Below are positions 45,039 through 53,917 of a stretch of DNA of 64,000 bases, piece after piece. The stretch covers positions 2,410,501 through 2,474,500 of the forward strand of contig NZ_LR134365.1 in the NCBI RefSeq assembly GCF_900637305.1, written 5' to 3'. A program made the translations under genes and the position numbers. The notes below the pieces were generated by a model. It saw nothing but the letters and a program-made list of their open reading frames with translations. It had not been told where the DNA came from and did no database searches. This stretch comes from Cardiobacterium hominis (lineage in GTDB: Bacteria; Pseudomonadota; Gammaproteobacteria; Cardiobacteriales; Cardiobacteriaceae). The first letter of the stretch is position 1. Every line of letters starts with the position of its first letter.

Positions 45039-45182
45039 TTATCGCTCTTTGGCACCAAAAGCACCAATAAATTCTTTTTCGTTAGGCATGGAAGAATCCT
45101 TGCCATAAGTACCGGAAATTTCTTCACCCCGGTTTCCAAAGAAACGACCATCGGTCACCACCTTATCGTTAGTCGCGCCGCC
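45039..45182 (-). pseudogene. 3' remnant of a TbpB-like surface lipoprotein gene
   Basis: Reading on the minus strand from the tamB stop region, one open frame gives about 47 codons ending TAA at 45039-45041. It includes NDKVVTDGRFFGNRGEEISG and closes with EFIGAFGAKER. This is the closing strand pattern of the TbpB/lipoprotein-5 beta-barrel domain (FxG....EExxGxF, then FGAKR) found in Slam-dependent surface lipoproteins. No start codon, signal peptide or upstream domain exists because tamB occupies that DNA. Identification is by motif and is tentative. Confidence 0.6.
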
Positions 45183-45183
45183 G

Positions 45184-48100
45184 TTAGTCCCGCTCAAATT
45201 CGTAGATGAGGTCCACCGCGCGCTCTTGTGCGTGGGCGCTCGCTTCGATGTTGAGGTGTTCGGTGAATTGGTAGCGGGCGATGAATTCGGTGACGCCGGT
45301 GAAGAAGTTGCTTTTCAGGCCAACGTACATGTCCTTGCCGAGGTATTTGCCTGCTTTGAGGCCGGTGACGCCGAGGTCGAAGACGTCCAGCCCGCTGTCT
45401 TTGCCGAGTGCGTCCAGTTTGCCGCCGCCCGGCAGGATGCCGCCGAGTGAGAGGCTGGCCGCGCTTTGCAGCAGCGCTTCGTTGTCCATGGTGCCATCCG
45501 GCGGGCGACCAAAGAGGAGGTAGGAGAGGATGGCGGAGTCGGGCAGTTTGGGCGTGGAGGTGAGTTTGAGTTGCAGGCGTTCAACGCTGCCGGTGATGGC
45601 GGCGCCGACTTTGATGTCTTTGCGGTCAATGGTGCGCAGGGCGAGGAAGTCGATGGTGGGGTTGGCGATGTTGCCGCCGGTAAAGGTGACTTTGCCGCGT
45701 TTGATGTCCAGCTCCTGGCCGTAGAGTTCGTACACGCCGCTCGCCACTTCGATGGTGCCTTTGGCGGCCAGCGGACGGTTCGGGCGCTCGATGATGGTCA
45801 TGCCGCCTTTGAGGCGGATATTTACATCTTTGTTTTTGAAGTAGACTTTGTCGCCCAGGAGGATTTCGATGTCAGCTTTGAGCGGTACGGGCGGCTCGAC
45901 CGCCGCCAGCGGCTTTTTTGGGTTTTCTTCGTTGAGGATAACGACGTCTTTGGAGATTTCGACGCCGCCGCTGGTGTCGGGGATGGAGATGTTGGCTTTG
46001 GGGACGTGGATTTTGCCTTTGACTTCGATGCCGCTCGTCGGGTCAATGGTGATGCGGAAGTCGGGCGAGATGCTGACCATCATGGTTTTGGAGTCGGCAA
46101 TGAGCATGTTTTTGCCGACAAGCGCGAGGTCAAGGCGGGTCGGCGCAAGGTACAGCACGCCTTTGGCGTCGAGGTTGCCGTCCGGGGTGCCGATGTTGCC
46201 GTTGATGTCGATTTGTCCGCTGCGGTGCGCCGAGAGGCGGAGGCGGATGTTTTTGAGTTCGGTCGCGTATTGCGGGATTTTGATGAGGCCGTTTTCGAGT
46301 TGCAGCTCGCCGCTGACTACCGGCGCTTTGGCGCTACCGCTGAATTGGAGGACGCCGCCGACGCGGCCGCGCATTTCGCTCGCTTTCGGCACGAAGTTGC
46401 GGTACTTGCCGATGTCCGGGATGTTCACTTTGATTTCGCCGGAAAGCGTTTGTTTGTTCAGGTCGCTGATGAGGGCGCGGCCGTTGATGCTGCCGCTGTC
46501 GCCAAGGTCGATGGCGAGGGTGTTTTCTGCCTGGCGGTCGGTGAAGCGGGTGCGCAGTTGCGCGGTTTTGATGGCGAGGTTGAGCGGCGGCTGGCCTTTG
46601 ATTTGGATATTGATGTTGCCGGGGGTGAGGTGCAGGTCGGCGTTGCCGCGCAGTTGGCCGCTGTCGGCGATGGCGATTTTGCCTTCGCCTTGCAGCGCGG
46701 TGTTCAAGCGGATGTTTTTCGGGATGAGTTTGCCGAAGCTTTTGGGATCCAGGGTGCTGATGCGGTAGGCGAGTTCGGTTTGTTTGTCGCGTTTGAGGTC
46801 GAGGCAGAGGCCGCTGTGGGCGTCGGCGAGGCAGAAGTCGCGCAGGGTGATTTGTTTGGGGGCGATTTGCAGGGCGCTGCGTTGTTTCAGGCGCCATTGC
46901 ATGTCGTAGCCGCTGGCTTCCAGGCTGTTGATGTCGCCTTTCCAGGCATCCGGCGCGCTGAAGCCGCCGCTGGCGGCGAGTTGCAGGTTGGCGTCGCCGC
47001 CGCTGGTGCGCAGGGTGAGGCTGTGGCGGTCGTAGTTGCCATCGCTTGCGAGCTGGATGTCTTTCCAGTTTTGTCCGGCTGTCTGTACGCCTTGTAGCTG
47101 GATGCGGTTGTTGAAGCGCCCGCCTTTTTTCAGGCTGGTGGCGAGGTCGGCTTGCAGGCTGGCGATTTTGTGACCGGCGTAGGTGAGCGCTTTGCCGCTC
47201 AGTTGTGCCTGGAGTTCGGGCGCCTGGCGGCTGCCCGTCAGTTTGCCTTTGCCTGTGAGGCTGCCGCCGAGGGCGGGGTGGAAGGCAGCGAGGCGTTTGC
47301 CGTCAAGGTCGAAGTCAAGCGCGAGGGTTTTGTCGTCCAGTTTGCCGTCAAGGGCGACGCGGTTGTCGCCGATTTTGATTTCCAGCGCTTTGATGTGGTA
47401 TTGGCCGCCGTCCATCTTCATTTGGCCATGTCCGGCCAGCGCTTGTTTTTGCCAGCGGCCTTTGAGGTCGTTGATGTCGGCGGTGAGTTGGACTTTGCCG
47501 TTTTTGACGCTACCCGCGCTGGCAAGCCGGGCGCTGATTTCGCCTTCGAGGGTTTTCAGCCGCTCCCATTGGTGCGGGTGCAGGTTTTTGGCATCTATTT
47601 TGGCGTTCCAGCTGACGTGCGGCGACCAGCCGCTTTCGCCAGTGAGATGCAGGCTGCCTTGCAGGCTTTGGGCGTCGAGCTTGATGTCGCGGATGTTGTG
47701 CAGCGGGTCGAGGGTGCCGCTGCCTTTGAGGGTGAGCGCCGGGAAGTGTTCGCCGCGCGCGTCGCCTTCGATGGTAACGGCGAGGCGGTTGTACGCGCCT
47801 TTGCCGGTCGCGCTCCCTTGTCTGGAGGCGACGATGGGGTTTTTCGTATCGCCGACGCGCAGGTTTTTCCACATCAGTTTGCCGTCCAGTTGGGGCTGGA
47901 GCAGGTTGCCGCTGACGCGCACGTCGCCGTTGATGTCGCCGCCGATGATGGGCAGAAGACGGTCCAGGCTGGGGGCGGCGACGTGCAGTTGCAGGTCGGC
48001 GCTGGCGGCATCGGCGCTGCCGTTGGCGCGCAGGCTGTTGCCCGCGAGCTGGAGTTTAAGGTCGCGTACGTCCAGTTTGCCCGCGCCGTAGTTGAGGCTG

Positions 48101-49320
48101 CCCTGGCCGTTCAGTGGTTGTTTTTGCCAGTGACCGCTCAGGCGCTCGATGCCGAGGTAGGCGTTGCCGTCGCCGCCGTGGGTCTGGATGTGGCCGTCCA
48201 GTTGCAGGTCGAGGTCGGGGCGCCAGTTTTTGCCGTTGATGCCGCTGATGTCCAGGGTGCCGCGCCAGGCGGGCGCGCCGCTCAAATCGGCTTCGCCCTG
48301 GTAGCGCGCGCTGCCGCCGAGGGTGGCGAGTGTGAGGTCGATGTTTTGTAGTTTGGCGTCGCCGTAGTCGCCGGCCAGGTTGAGTTCGGCAGGCGGCAGG
48401 TCTTTGCCCGCGAATGCGGCCTGGAGTTCGCCGCGCAGGGCGCTGTAGTCGCCGCTCAGTTTGAGGCTGCCGCGCTCGCTTTGGTATTCGTGGTTGTGGT
48501 AGTCGAGGTTTTTCCAGGCGAGGGTGGCGTCGAGGTGTTTTTGTGCGGGGGCGAGCGCGCCATCAAGGCGGATGTCGCCGCTGACCGCTCCGGTGAGGGT
48601 GAGTTGTAGTTGTGGTTTGAGCAGGCTTTGTTGCCAGCGCAGTTGTGCGCTTTGTCCGGGCGGGAGCAGCGGGGTGTCGGCGTCAAGGGCGAGGGTCAGT
48701 GGGTAGTCGCCGCGGGTTTCGGCTTTGCCGTCGAGGGTCGCTTTGCCTTTGTCGCTGTCGAGTTTGCCTTGTAGTTTGAGCTGGCTGTCGCGGTAGTCGG
48801 CATCCAGTTGGGCGCTGTGGATGTTGATGAGGGGTTTGTCGCCCTGGCGCAGTTCGATGTTTTCCAGCGTGAGGTTGTGCAGCGCGAGGTTTACCGGCAG
48901 GTCGAGGTCGGGCAGTTTTTCGGGCGGGGCGCTGTCGTGTGGTGTGTCGGGTTCGTCGCTCGCAGGTGGCAGGAGGATTTGTGCGTCGCGAAGGTGCAGC
49001 GCGTCGATGTTCACGTCGCCGGAGAGGAGGTCGCGTGCGCGCAGGTTCAGGCGCAGTTCGGCGGCGCGGATATCAAGCCCGGCGCCATGGAGGTGCAGGT
49101 TTTGCCAGCGCTGGTCGCCGAGGAGGTGGCCGTCGAGTGTGTCGTATTCGAGGGTGTAGGGGGTGAAGCGGGCGATGAGGTCAGGCAGTTGGCGGTAGCC
49201 GCTGTCGCTGCCGAGCAGGTAGTAGAGTGCGCCAGCCGCGATGAGGATGAGGATGAGGGTGGCGAGAAACAGCCATTTGAGGGTTTTGTACAGGCCGCGC
49301 GCCAGTCGTGCCGGGGTCAC
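45184..49320 (-). CDS. tamB: Translocation and assembly module inner-membrane subunit TamB
   Basis: AsmA-like, very long beta-helical protein anchored in the inner membrane and spanning the periplasm to TamA; it supports outer-membrane protein assembly and phospholipid transfer. It has 1378 residues (E. coli 1259). An N-terminal helix lies at about 12-33. Long stretches of repeated beta strands follow. The C-terminal DUF490 region shows GKIHVPKANISIPDTSGGV, GTIEVASGVYELYGQELDI and LLFGRPPDG, ending LIYEFERD. Its start overlaps the tamA stop by four bases. Confidence 0.95.
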   Translation of the reverse strand: MTPARLARGLYKTLKWLFLATLILILIAAGALYYLLGSDSGYRQLPDLIARFTPYTLEYDTLDGHLLGDQRWQNLHLHGAGLDIRAAELRLNLRARDLLSGDVNIDALHLRDAQILLPPASDEPDTPHDSAPPEKLPDLDLPVNLALHNLTLENIELRQGDKPLINIHSAQLDADYRDSQLKLQGKLDSDKGKATLDGKAETRGDYPLTLALDADTPLLPPGQSAQLRWQQSLLKPQLQLTLTGAVSGDIRLDGALAPAQKHLDATLAWKNLDYHNHEYQSERGSLKLSGDYSALRGELQAAFAGKDLPPAELNLAGDYGDAKLQNIDLTLATLGGSARYQGEADLSGAPAWRGTLDISGINGKNWRPDLDLQLDGHIQTHGGDGNAYLGIERLSGHWQKQPLNGQGSLNYGAGKLDVRDLKLQLAGNSLRANGSADAASADLQLHVAAPSLDRLLPIIGGDINGDVRVSGNLLQPQLDGKLMWKNLRVGDTKNPIVASRQGSATGKGAYNRLAVTIEGDARGEHFPALTLKGSGTLDPLHNIRDIKLDAQSLQGSLHLTGESGWSPHVSWNAKIDAKNLHPHQWERLKTLEGEISARLASAGSVKNGKVQLTADINDLKGRWQKQALAGHGQMKMDGGQYHIKALEIKIGDNRVALDGKLDDKTLALDFDLDGKRLAAFHPALGGSLTGKGKLTGSRQAPELQAQLSGKALTYAGHKIASLQADLATSLKKGGRFNNRIQLQGVQTAGQNWKDIQLASDGNYDRHSLTLRTSGGDANLQLAASGGFSAPDAWKGDINSLEASGYDMQWRLKQRSALQIAPKQITLRDFCLADAHSGLCLDLKRDKQTELAYRISTLDPKSFGKLIPKNIRLNTALQGEGKIAIADSGQLRGNADLHLTPGNINIQIKGQPPLNLAIKTAQLRTRFTDRQAENTLAIDLGDSGSINGRALISDLNKQTLSGEIKVNIPDIGKYRNFVPKASEMRGRVGGVLQFSGSAKAPVVSGELQLENGLIKIPQYATELKNIRLRLSAHRSGQIDINGNIGTPDGNLDAKGVLYLAPTRLDLALVGKNMLIADSKTMMVSISPDFRITIDPTSGIEVKGKIHVPKANISIPDTSGGVEISKDVVILNEENPKKPLAAVEPPVPLKADIEILLGDKVYFKNKDVNIRLKGGMTIIERPNRPLAAKGTIEVASGVYELYGQELDIKRGKVTFTGGNIANPTIDFLALRTIDRKDIKVGAAITGSVERLQLKLTSTPKLPDSAILSYLLFGRPPDGTMDNEALLQSAASLSLGGILPGGGKLDALGKDSGLDVFDLGVTGLKAGKYLGKDMYVGLKSNFFTGVTEFIARYQFTEHLNIEASAHAQERAVDLIYEFERD

Positions 49321-51140
49321 AGGTCAAGCTCCGCGCCGATGCTGATGTGCAGCCGTACTTTGTCGCCGTATTTTTTGTCAAAGCCGTGTGCGACGTCGAG
49401 TTTGATTGGGCCGACCGGTGATTGCCAGTGCACGCCCGCGCCTGCGCCGATTTTGATTTTCGGGTCGTTGATGTAGGCGTCGCCCGCATCAACGAATGCC
49501 GCCGCCGCCCAGTCGGGCTTGAAGTAGTATTCGTATTCGAGGCTGCCGACGGCGAGGTAGCGTCCGCCGATGTTGTTGTCGCCGGCGTCGCGGCTGCCGA
49601 TGTTTTCAAAGGCGTAGCCGCGGATGCTGCGGTCGCCACCGGCGAAGTAGCGCATGCTCGGCGGGATGCGGTCGAAGTCGTCCGTCCAGGTGGCACCGAG
49701 CGCCATGCGGCCGACAAGGCGGTTTTTGTCGCCGAGCGATTGTAGGTAGCGGCCGTCGAGGTTCGCCTGGACGACGCTCGCGTCCGAGAGCAGTCCTTTG
49801 CCCGCGCCGAGCAGGCCGAAGCGGAACTGGTAGCCATCTTTGGGGTTGAGGCGGTTTTTGGTGGAGGTGTAGGTCCATTGTCCCTGCGGGTAGACGAGCA
49901 GGGTTTTGCCGTGGGTGAGGCCGATGGTGAATTTTTCCCAAGAGGCGACGAGGCCGTAGCGGTGCTCCCAGTCGCCGAGGCGGAAGTTGTAGCCGCCTTC
50001 GCCGAAGGCACGACGGCTGTCGTAGGTGTCGCGCTTGATGTGGCCGCCGAGGCGGAAGTAGTAGTAGTCGGTCGCCGGGTTTGCCGCCGGGATGCGGTAG
50101 AGGGCGTCCACGCTGCTGGTTTTGGTCGAGGCGTAGAGTTTGCTGCTGAATTGGTGGCCGCGGCTGTTTACCCAGCGGCGGTCGAAGTCGAATTTGCCGC
50201 GCACGCCGCTGTCGGTGGAGTAGCCGATGCCGAGGATGTAGTGTTTGTTTTCGTCCATGGTCAGCTGGCCTTTGATCGGCACGGTTTTGCGTTCGCGGTC
50301 GGGTTCGTCGCCAATCAGCGCTTCGGCGAAGTAGCCGCTACCTTGCAGGTCTTGTTGCAGGGTGGCAACGTCGGAGGAGAGGTAGGGCTGGCCGGGCTGG
50401 AACTGGACGAAGCGTTGCAGGAGGTCGGGCGAGAGCGGTACTTCGTTGAATTCGACAGTTTCAAAGGTGTAGCGCATGCCGCTATCGAAGATGAGTGAAA
50501 CGTCGGCAGTGTTGGTGTCAGGGTTCACCTGGATGCTGTGTTCGCGGAAGGCAGCATCGAAATAGCCGCGCGCACTGGCAAGCGCGACAAAGCGCGCCTT
50601 GTAGGTTTCGTAGGTGTTGTGGTCGAGTGTCGTCCCGGATTTGAGCGGGTTTTCGGCGAGCAGTTCGCGGAATTTTTCGTCGCGCTCCGCTTCGCCCAGC
50701 ACTTGCAGGTTCACCTGGCCGAGTTTGGTCACTTCGTTTTGTGTGACGGTGTAGATGACGGTGATACCGTCGGCGCTGTCGTCCAGCTGTACGTCCACCT
50801 GGGTGTGGTAGTAACCAAAGGGCTGCTGCGAGCGGCGGATTTCTTCGCGTCCGCTTTCGATGAGGTATTGCACGTAATCGGGCTGGTCGATTTTTTCGCC
50901 AACGACTTTTTCCAGCGAGAGATAGACTTTGGCGTTGTCGTGCCGGGTTTTGTCCTTGATGCCGCGGATGTCGATTTTGCGGATGGTTTTGCCGTCAAGG
51001 CTGGCGGCGTTTTTCGTCGCGCGCGCAGCGGGTTTGGCTGCAGGCACGGATTCCAGCGTGATGGTGTCGGCTTTTTTGCCCTGGGCGGGGAGGGTCATCA
51101 GGGCGAGGCAGAGTGCGGTAAGCAGCGGTTTGGTGTGCAT
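49317..51140 (-). CDS. tamA: Translocation and assembly module outer-membrane subunit TamA
   Basis: Omp85-family outer-membrane barrel working with TamB. It has 607 residues (E. coli 577). A signal peptide (about 1-22) precedes a 35-residue linker, POTRA domains to about 290, and a 16-strand barrel. RYFAGGDRSIRGYAFENIG is the conserved L6-type VRGY/F motif region, and VGPIKLDVAHGFDKKY is near the end. murJ lies 4 bp upstream of its start. Confidence 0.95.
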   Translation of the reverse strand: MHTKPLLTALCLALMTLPAQGKKADTITLESVPAAKPAARATKNAASLDGKTIRKIDIRGIKDKTRHDNAKVYLSLEKVVGEKIDQPDYVQYLIESGREEIRRSQQPFGYYHTQVDVQLDDSADGITVIYTVTQNEVTKLGQVNLQVLGEAERDEKFRELLAENPLKSGTTLDHNTYETYKARFVALASARGYFDAAFREHSIQVNPDTNTADVSLIFDSGMRYTFETVEFNEVPLSPDLLQRFVQFQPGQPYLSSDVATLQQDLQGSGYFAEALIGDEPDRERKTVPIKGQLTMDENKHYILGIGYSTDSGVRGKFDFDRRWVNSRGHQFSSKLYASTKTSSVDALYRIPAANPATDYYYFRLGGHIKRDTYDSRRAFGEGGYNFRLGDWEHRYGLVASWEKFTIGLTHGKTLLVYPQGQWTYTSTKNRLNPKDGYQFRFGLLGAGKGLLSDASVVQANLDGRYLQSLGDKNRLVGRMALGATWTDDFDRIPPSMRYFAGGDRSIRGYAFENIGSRDAGDNNIGGRYLAVGSLEYEYYFKPDWAAAAFVDAGDAYINDPKIKIGAGAGVHWQSPVGPIKLDVAHGFDKKYGDKVRLHISIGAELDL

Positions 51141-51144
51141 GGTG

Positions 51145-52683
51145 TCATCCCGGTTGCAGTTGTCGCCAGCGCAGGCCGAGCGCGAATAGGACGGCGATGT
51201 AGCTCATGCCGCCAATGCCGACCAAAAGGAGCAGGTCGCGCAGGCGCATGAAGGCGGTTTTGGCGAGCCAGTCGGCGGCGTCGCCTTGCAGGTAGAGCAG
51301 TATGGAAGCGAGGGCGGCGTTGGCGAACAGCACCCGCAGGAAGAACCAGAGCGAGCCGGTTTTCAGCGAGACGCCTTCGCGGCGCAGGAAGTAAAGGAGC
51401 AGGCTCATGTTGGCCAGCGCGGCGAAGCTGCTGGCGGCGGCAAGTCCAACGTGCGCGTAGTAGCGGCTCAAAATGAGGGCGAAGACGATGTTGAGCAGCA
51501 TCGCGCTGATGCCTGCCTTGACCGGGGTTTTGGTGTCGTGGCGGGCGTAGAAGGCGGGGGCGAGGACTTTCACCATGATGTGAAAGAGCGCGCCGATGCC
51601 GTAGGCGCGCAGGCTGAGGGTGGTCATTTCGACGTAGTGCGCGTCAAAGCGGCCGCCGTAGAGGAGACCGGCGATGATGGACGGGGCAAGGACTATCAGG
51701 CCAACCGCAGCAGCGCTGCCAACGAGAAAGCCCCAACGCAGCGCCCAGTCCAGCGTGCGTACGAATTGCGCGTCGTTGTCGGCGGCGCGCAGCGCGCTCA
51801 GGCGAGGCAATATTACCGTGCCGAGGGCGACGCCAATCAGCCCGACCGGCAGTTCGACCAGGCGGTCAGAGTAGTAAAGCCAGGAGATACTGCCTGTTAC
51901 CAGCCACGAGGCGAGGTAGGTGTTAATCAGCACGGTCAGCTGGCCGACAGATGAGCCAAACAGCGTCGGCACCATCAGTTTCAGGATGCGGCGCACGCCG
52001 CTGTGTTTCCAGCCCCAGCGCGGACGCAGCAGCATGCCGCATTTATAAAGGAACGGCAGTTGCAGCGCCAGTTGCGCCACGCCGCCGAGAAACACCGCCC
52101 AAGCAAGCTCCATGCCGTACACGCTGCCGTCATGCGGGGCGCCGTGATAATGCCGCCAAAGCGCGGCGGCAATCAGGGTGATGTTAAGCAGCACCGGCGT
52201 CAGCGCCGGGATGCCGAACTGGCCGAAGGTATTGAGCACGCCGCCCGCCATCGCTGTTAAAGAAATCAGCAGGATATAGGGGAACATGATGCGCAGCATG
52301 TCGCTCGCCAGCACGAACTGCTCCGGGCGCTCGCTGAGGCCGCTTGCCACCAGCGTGATAATCGCGCCGGAAAAAAGCACGCCGATGGCGGTAATCACCA
52401 GCAGGATGCCGAGCAGGGTGCCGCTGGTGTGGCGCAGCAAATCTTTCAGCTGCTCCGGGTGTTCGGTGCGGGTAGCGGAAAAAACCGGCACGAAGGCGTT
52501 GGCAAAACTGCCCTCGGCGAAGAAACGGCGCAGCGTATTGGGAATGCGCAGCGCGGCGTAGAAGGCATCAGTCACCATGACGTCAAAATAGCGCGCGACC
52601 AACATGTCGCGCAGCAGGCCGAGGACGCGCGAGAGCAGCGTCATCACGGCAAAAACGGCAGAGGAGCGACCGAGTGAAGCCAT
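51145..52683 (-). CDS. murJ: Lipid II flippase MurJ
   Basis: Polytopic MOP-superfamily protein that flips lipid II across the inner membrane. The start is the ATG at 52681-52683, overlapping the metF stop by one base (512 residues). About 14 membrane helices are apparent. VFAVMTLLSRVLGLLRDMLVA and AEGSFANAFVPVF are family signatures, with GLIGVALGTVILPRLSAL in the middle. It supplies lipid II to the enzymes encoded in the dcw cluster. Confidence 0.96.
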   Translation of the reverse strand: MASLGRSSAVFAVMTLLSRVLGLLRDMLVARYFDVMVTDAFYAALRIPNTLRRFFAEGSFANAFVPVFSATRTEHPEQLKDLLRHTSGTLLGILLVITAIGVLFSGAIITLVASGLSERPEQFVLASDMLRIMFPYILLISLTAMAGGVLNTFGQFGIPALTPVLLNITLIAAALWRHYHGAPHDGSVYGMELAWAVFLGGVAQLALQLPFLYKCGMLLRPRWGWKHSGVRRILKLMVPTLFGSSVGQLTVLINTYLASWLVTGSISWLYYSDRLVELPVGLIGVALGTVILPRLSALRAADNDAQFVRTLDWALRWGFLVGSAAAVGLIVLAPSIIAGLLYGGRFDAHYVEMTTLSLRAYGIGALFHIMVKVLAPAFYARHDTKTPVKAGISAMLLNIVFALILSRYYAHVGLAAASSFAALANMSLLLYFLRREGVSLKTGSLWFFLRVLFANAALASILLYLQGDAADWLAKTAFMRLRDLLLLVGIGGMSYIAVLFALGLRWRQLQPG

Positions 52684-53525
52684 CAGCACCAGCCCAGACG
52701 CTTACACAATTCGCCGATAAGATCGGCGCGGTTCATGCTGTAAAAATGCAGCGCCGGCACGCCTTCGGCAATCAGCCGCTCACAAATCCCGGCGACCACA
52801 TCGGCACCATAATCACACAGCGCGGGCAGATCGTCCTGGAGCGCCTCCAGCCGCTTGCGCAACCAGCGCGGGATTTCCGCGCCGCAGGCGTCAGAAAAAC
52901 GGCTTAACTGGTTGAAATTGCTGATAGGCATGATGCCCGGCACGATGGGCACGTCAATGCCGAGCGCCAGCGCCTCATCGCGGAAACGCAAGAACGCCTC
53001 GACATTATAAAAATACTGCGTCACCGCATCCGTCGCGCCCGCCGCGACCTTGTCGCGAAACGCCTGCAAATCAGCGGCAGGCGTATGCGCACGCGGATGC
53101 ACCTCCGGATACGCGGCGACGAAAATGCGCGCGTTGTTACCCCAGAGCTCACGCACATAAGCAACCAACTGCTGCGCCGTGGTAAACCCGGCATTCTCGA
53201 GCGCGCCGGACGGCATATCGCCGCGCAGCGCCATCAGGCGATAAATGCCGAGCGCACGATAATCATCGAGCAGCGAGCGAATATCGGCCTCGCTGGAGGC
53301 GACACACGTCAAATGCGGCATCACCGGCGGGCCGTTCTCCGCGACCAGACGCGCCACCAGATTCATCGTGCGGTCGCGCGTACTGCCGCCCGCGCCATAA
53401 GTCACCGAATAATACTCGCACTGCAAATACGCAAGCTCGCGGCGCACCGCAGCCAACTTCTCCGCACCCTCCGGCGTTGCCGTCGGAAAAAACTCACAAC
53501 TGAGCGGAACCTTGCACACAGCCAC
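52683..53525 (-). CDS. metF: 5,10-methylenetetrahydrofolate reductase
   Basis: FAD-dependent TIM-barrel enzyme making 5-methyl-THF for methionine synthesis. It has 280 residues. CEFFPTATPEGAEKL near the N-terminus contains the conserved Glu, followed by YSVTYGAGGSTRDRT, LMALRGDMPSG and TQYFYNVEAFLRFRDEA. C-terminal PALHFYSMNRADLIGEL completes the fold. It is slightly shorter than E. coli MetF (296). The lipoprotein gene lies 11 bp upstream. Confidence 0.95.
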   Translation of the reverse strand: MAVCKVPLSCEFFPTATPEGAEKLAAVRRELAYLQCEYYSVTYGAGGSTRDRTMNLVARLVAENGPPVMPHLTCVASSEADIRSLLDDYRALGIYRLMALRGDMPSGALENAGFTTAQQLVAYVRELWGNNARIFVAAYPEVHPRAHTPAADLQAFRDKVAAGATDAVTQYFYNVEAFLRFRDEALALGIDVPIVPGIMPISNFNQLSRFSDACGAEIPRWLRKRLEALQDDLPALCDYGADVVAGICERLIAEGVPALHFYSMNRADLIGELCKRLGWC

Positions 53526-53536
53526 AAAAAACTCCC

Positions 53537-53770
53537 TTAACGCTTGAAACGCGCCGGCTTGATATAAAGCACCAGATTATCCTTGACCTTATAATCGCGC
53601 CCGTTGACATCACTAAAACGATAAAAACCCTTGGCGTCCTTCTTCGGCGAACCCGTGGCATAAAGCACATCGCCTGCCATCATCTTCACCTCATAAAGAC
53701 TCTGCTCGCTGCGCAAGGCACATGCCTGCAAAACCAGCGGCAACAAAACAAAAAACAACCATCTATTCAT
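53537..53770 (-). CDS. Small YgdI/YgdR-type (DUF903) lipoprotein
   Basis: It has 77 residues with a lipobox signal peptide (LVLQAC, Cys 17). The mature part, YEVKMMAGDVLYATGSPKKD and GFYRFSDVNGRDYKVKDN, has the short SH3-like pattern of DUF903 lipoproteins (E. coli YgdI/YgdR), whose function is unknown. It is probably co-transcribed with metF. Confidence 0.78.
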   Translation of the reverse strand: MNRWLFFVLLPLVLQACALRSEQSLYEVKMMAGDVLYATGSPKKDAKGFYRFSDVNGRDYKVKDNLVLYIKPARFKR

Positions 53771-53847
53771 GAAACAGAACCTGATTGAAAAAGCCTAAAA
53801 TACAGCGGCGCAGTATAACAGAGCGCTCCCGCCGCGTGTAGCGCGGG

Positions 53848-53881
53848 CGCGACTGCCCGGAAGATGAAAAAATGGTATAAT
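53848..53881 (+). promoter_or_regulatory. rhlB promoter
   Basis: TATAAT at 53876-53881 is preceded by TGG, an extended -10, about 37 bp before the rhlB ATG. The -35 match is poor. Confidence 0.6.
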
Positions 53882-53917
53882 CCGCGCAGTTACCACAGAA
53901 AAATCCCGAGAGACTAC

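Larger units (their letters stand above)
44729..45183. other. 455-bp A+T-richer gap with a gene remnant
   Basis: From the EVE gene outward it contains an EVE-gene promoter, about 130 bp with no recognisable feature, a very strong minus-strand terminator and a TbpB-like 3' gene fragment. Its base composition is visibly more A+T-rich than the flanking genes. Confidence 0.7.

Noticed and set aside
44816-45070. 84-codon plus-strand ORF in the EVE-tamB gap
   Set aside because: It passes through the strong terminator hairpin and lies antisense to the lipoprotein remnant, with no ribosome binding site.
45466-47097. 543-codon plus-strand ORF
   Set aside because: It is antisense to tamB. The reverse complement of a repetitive beta-helical gene stays open by composition.
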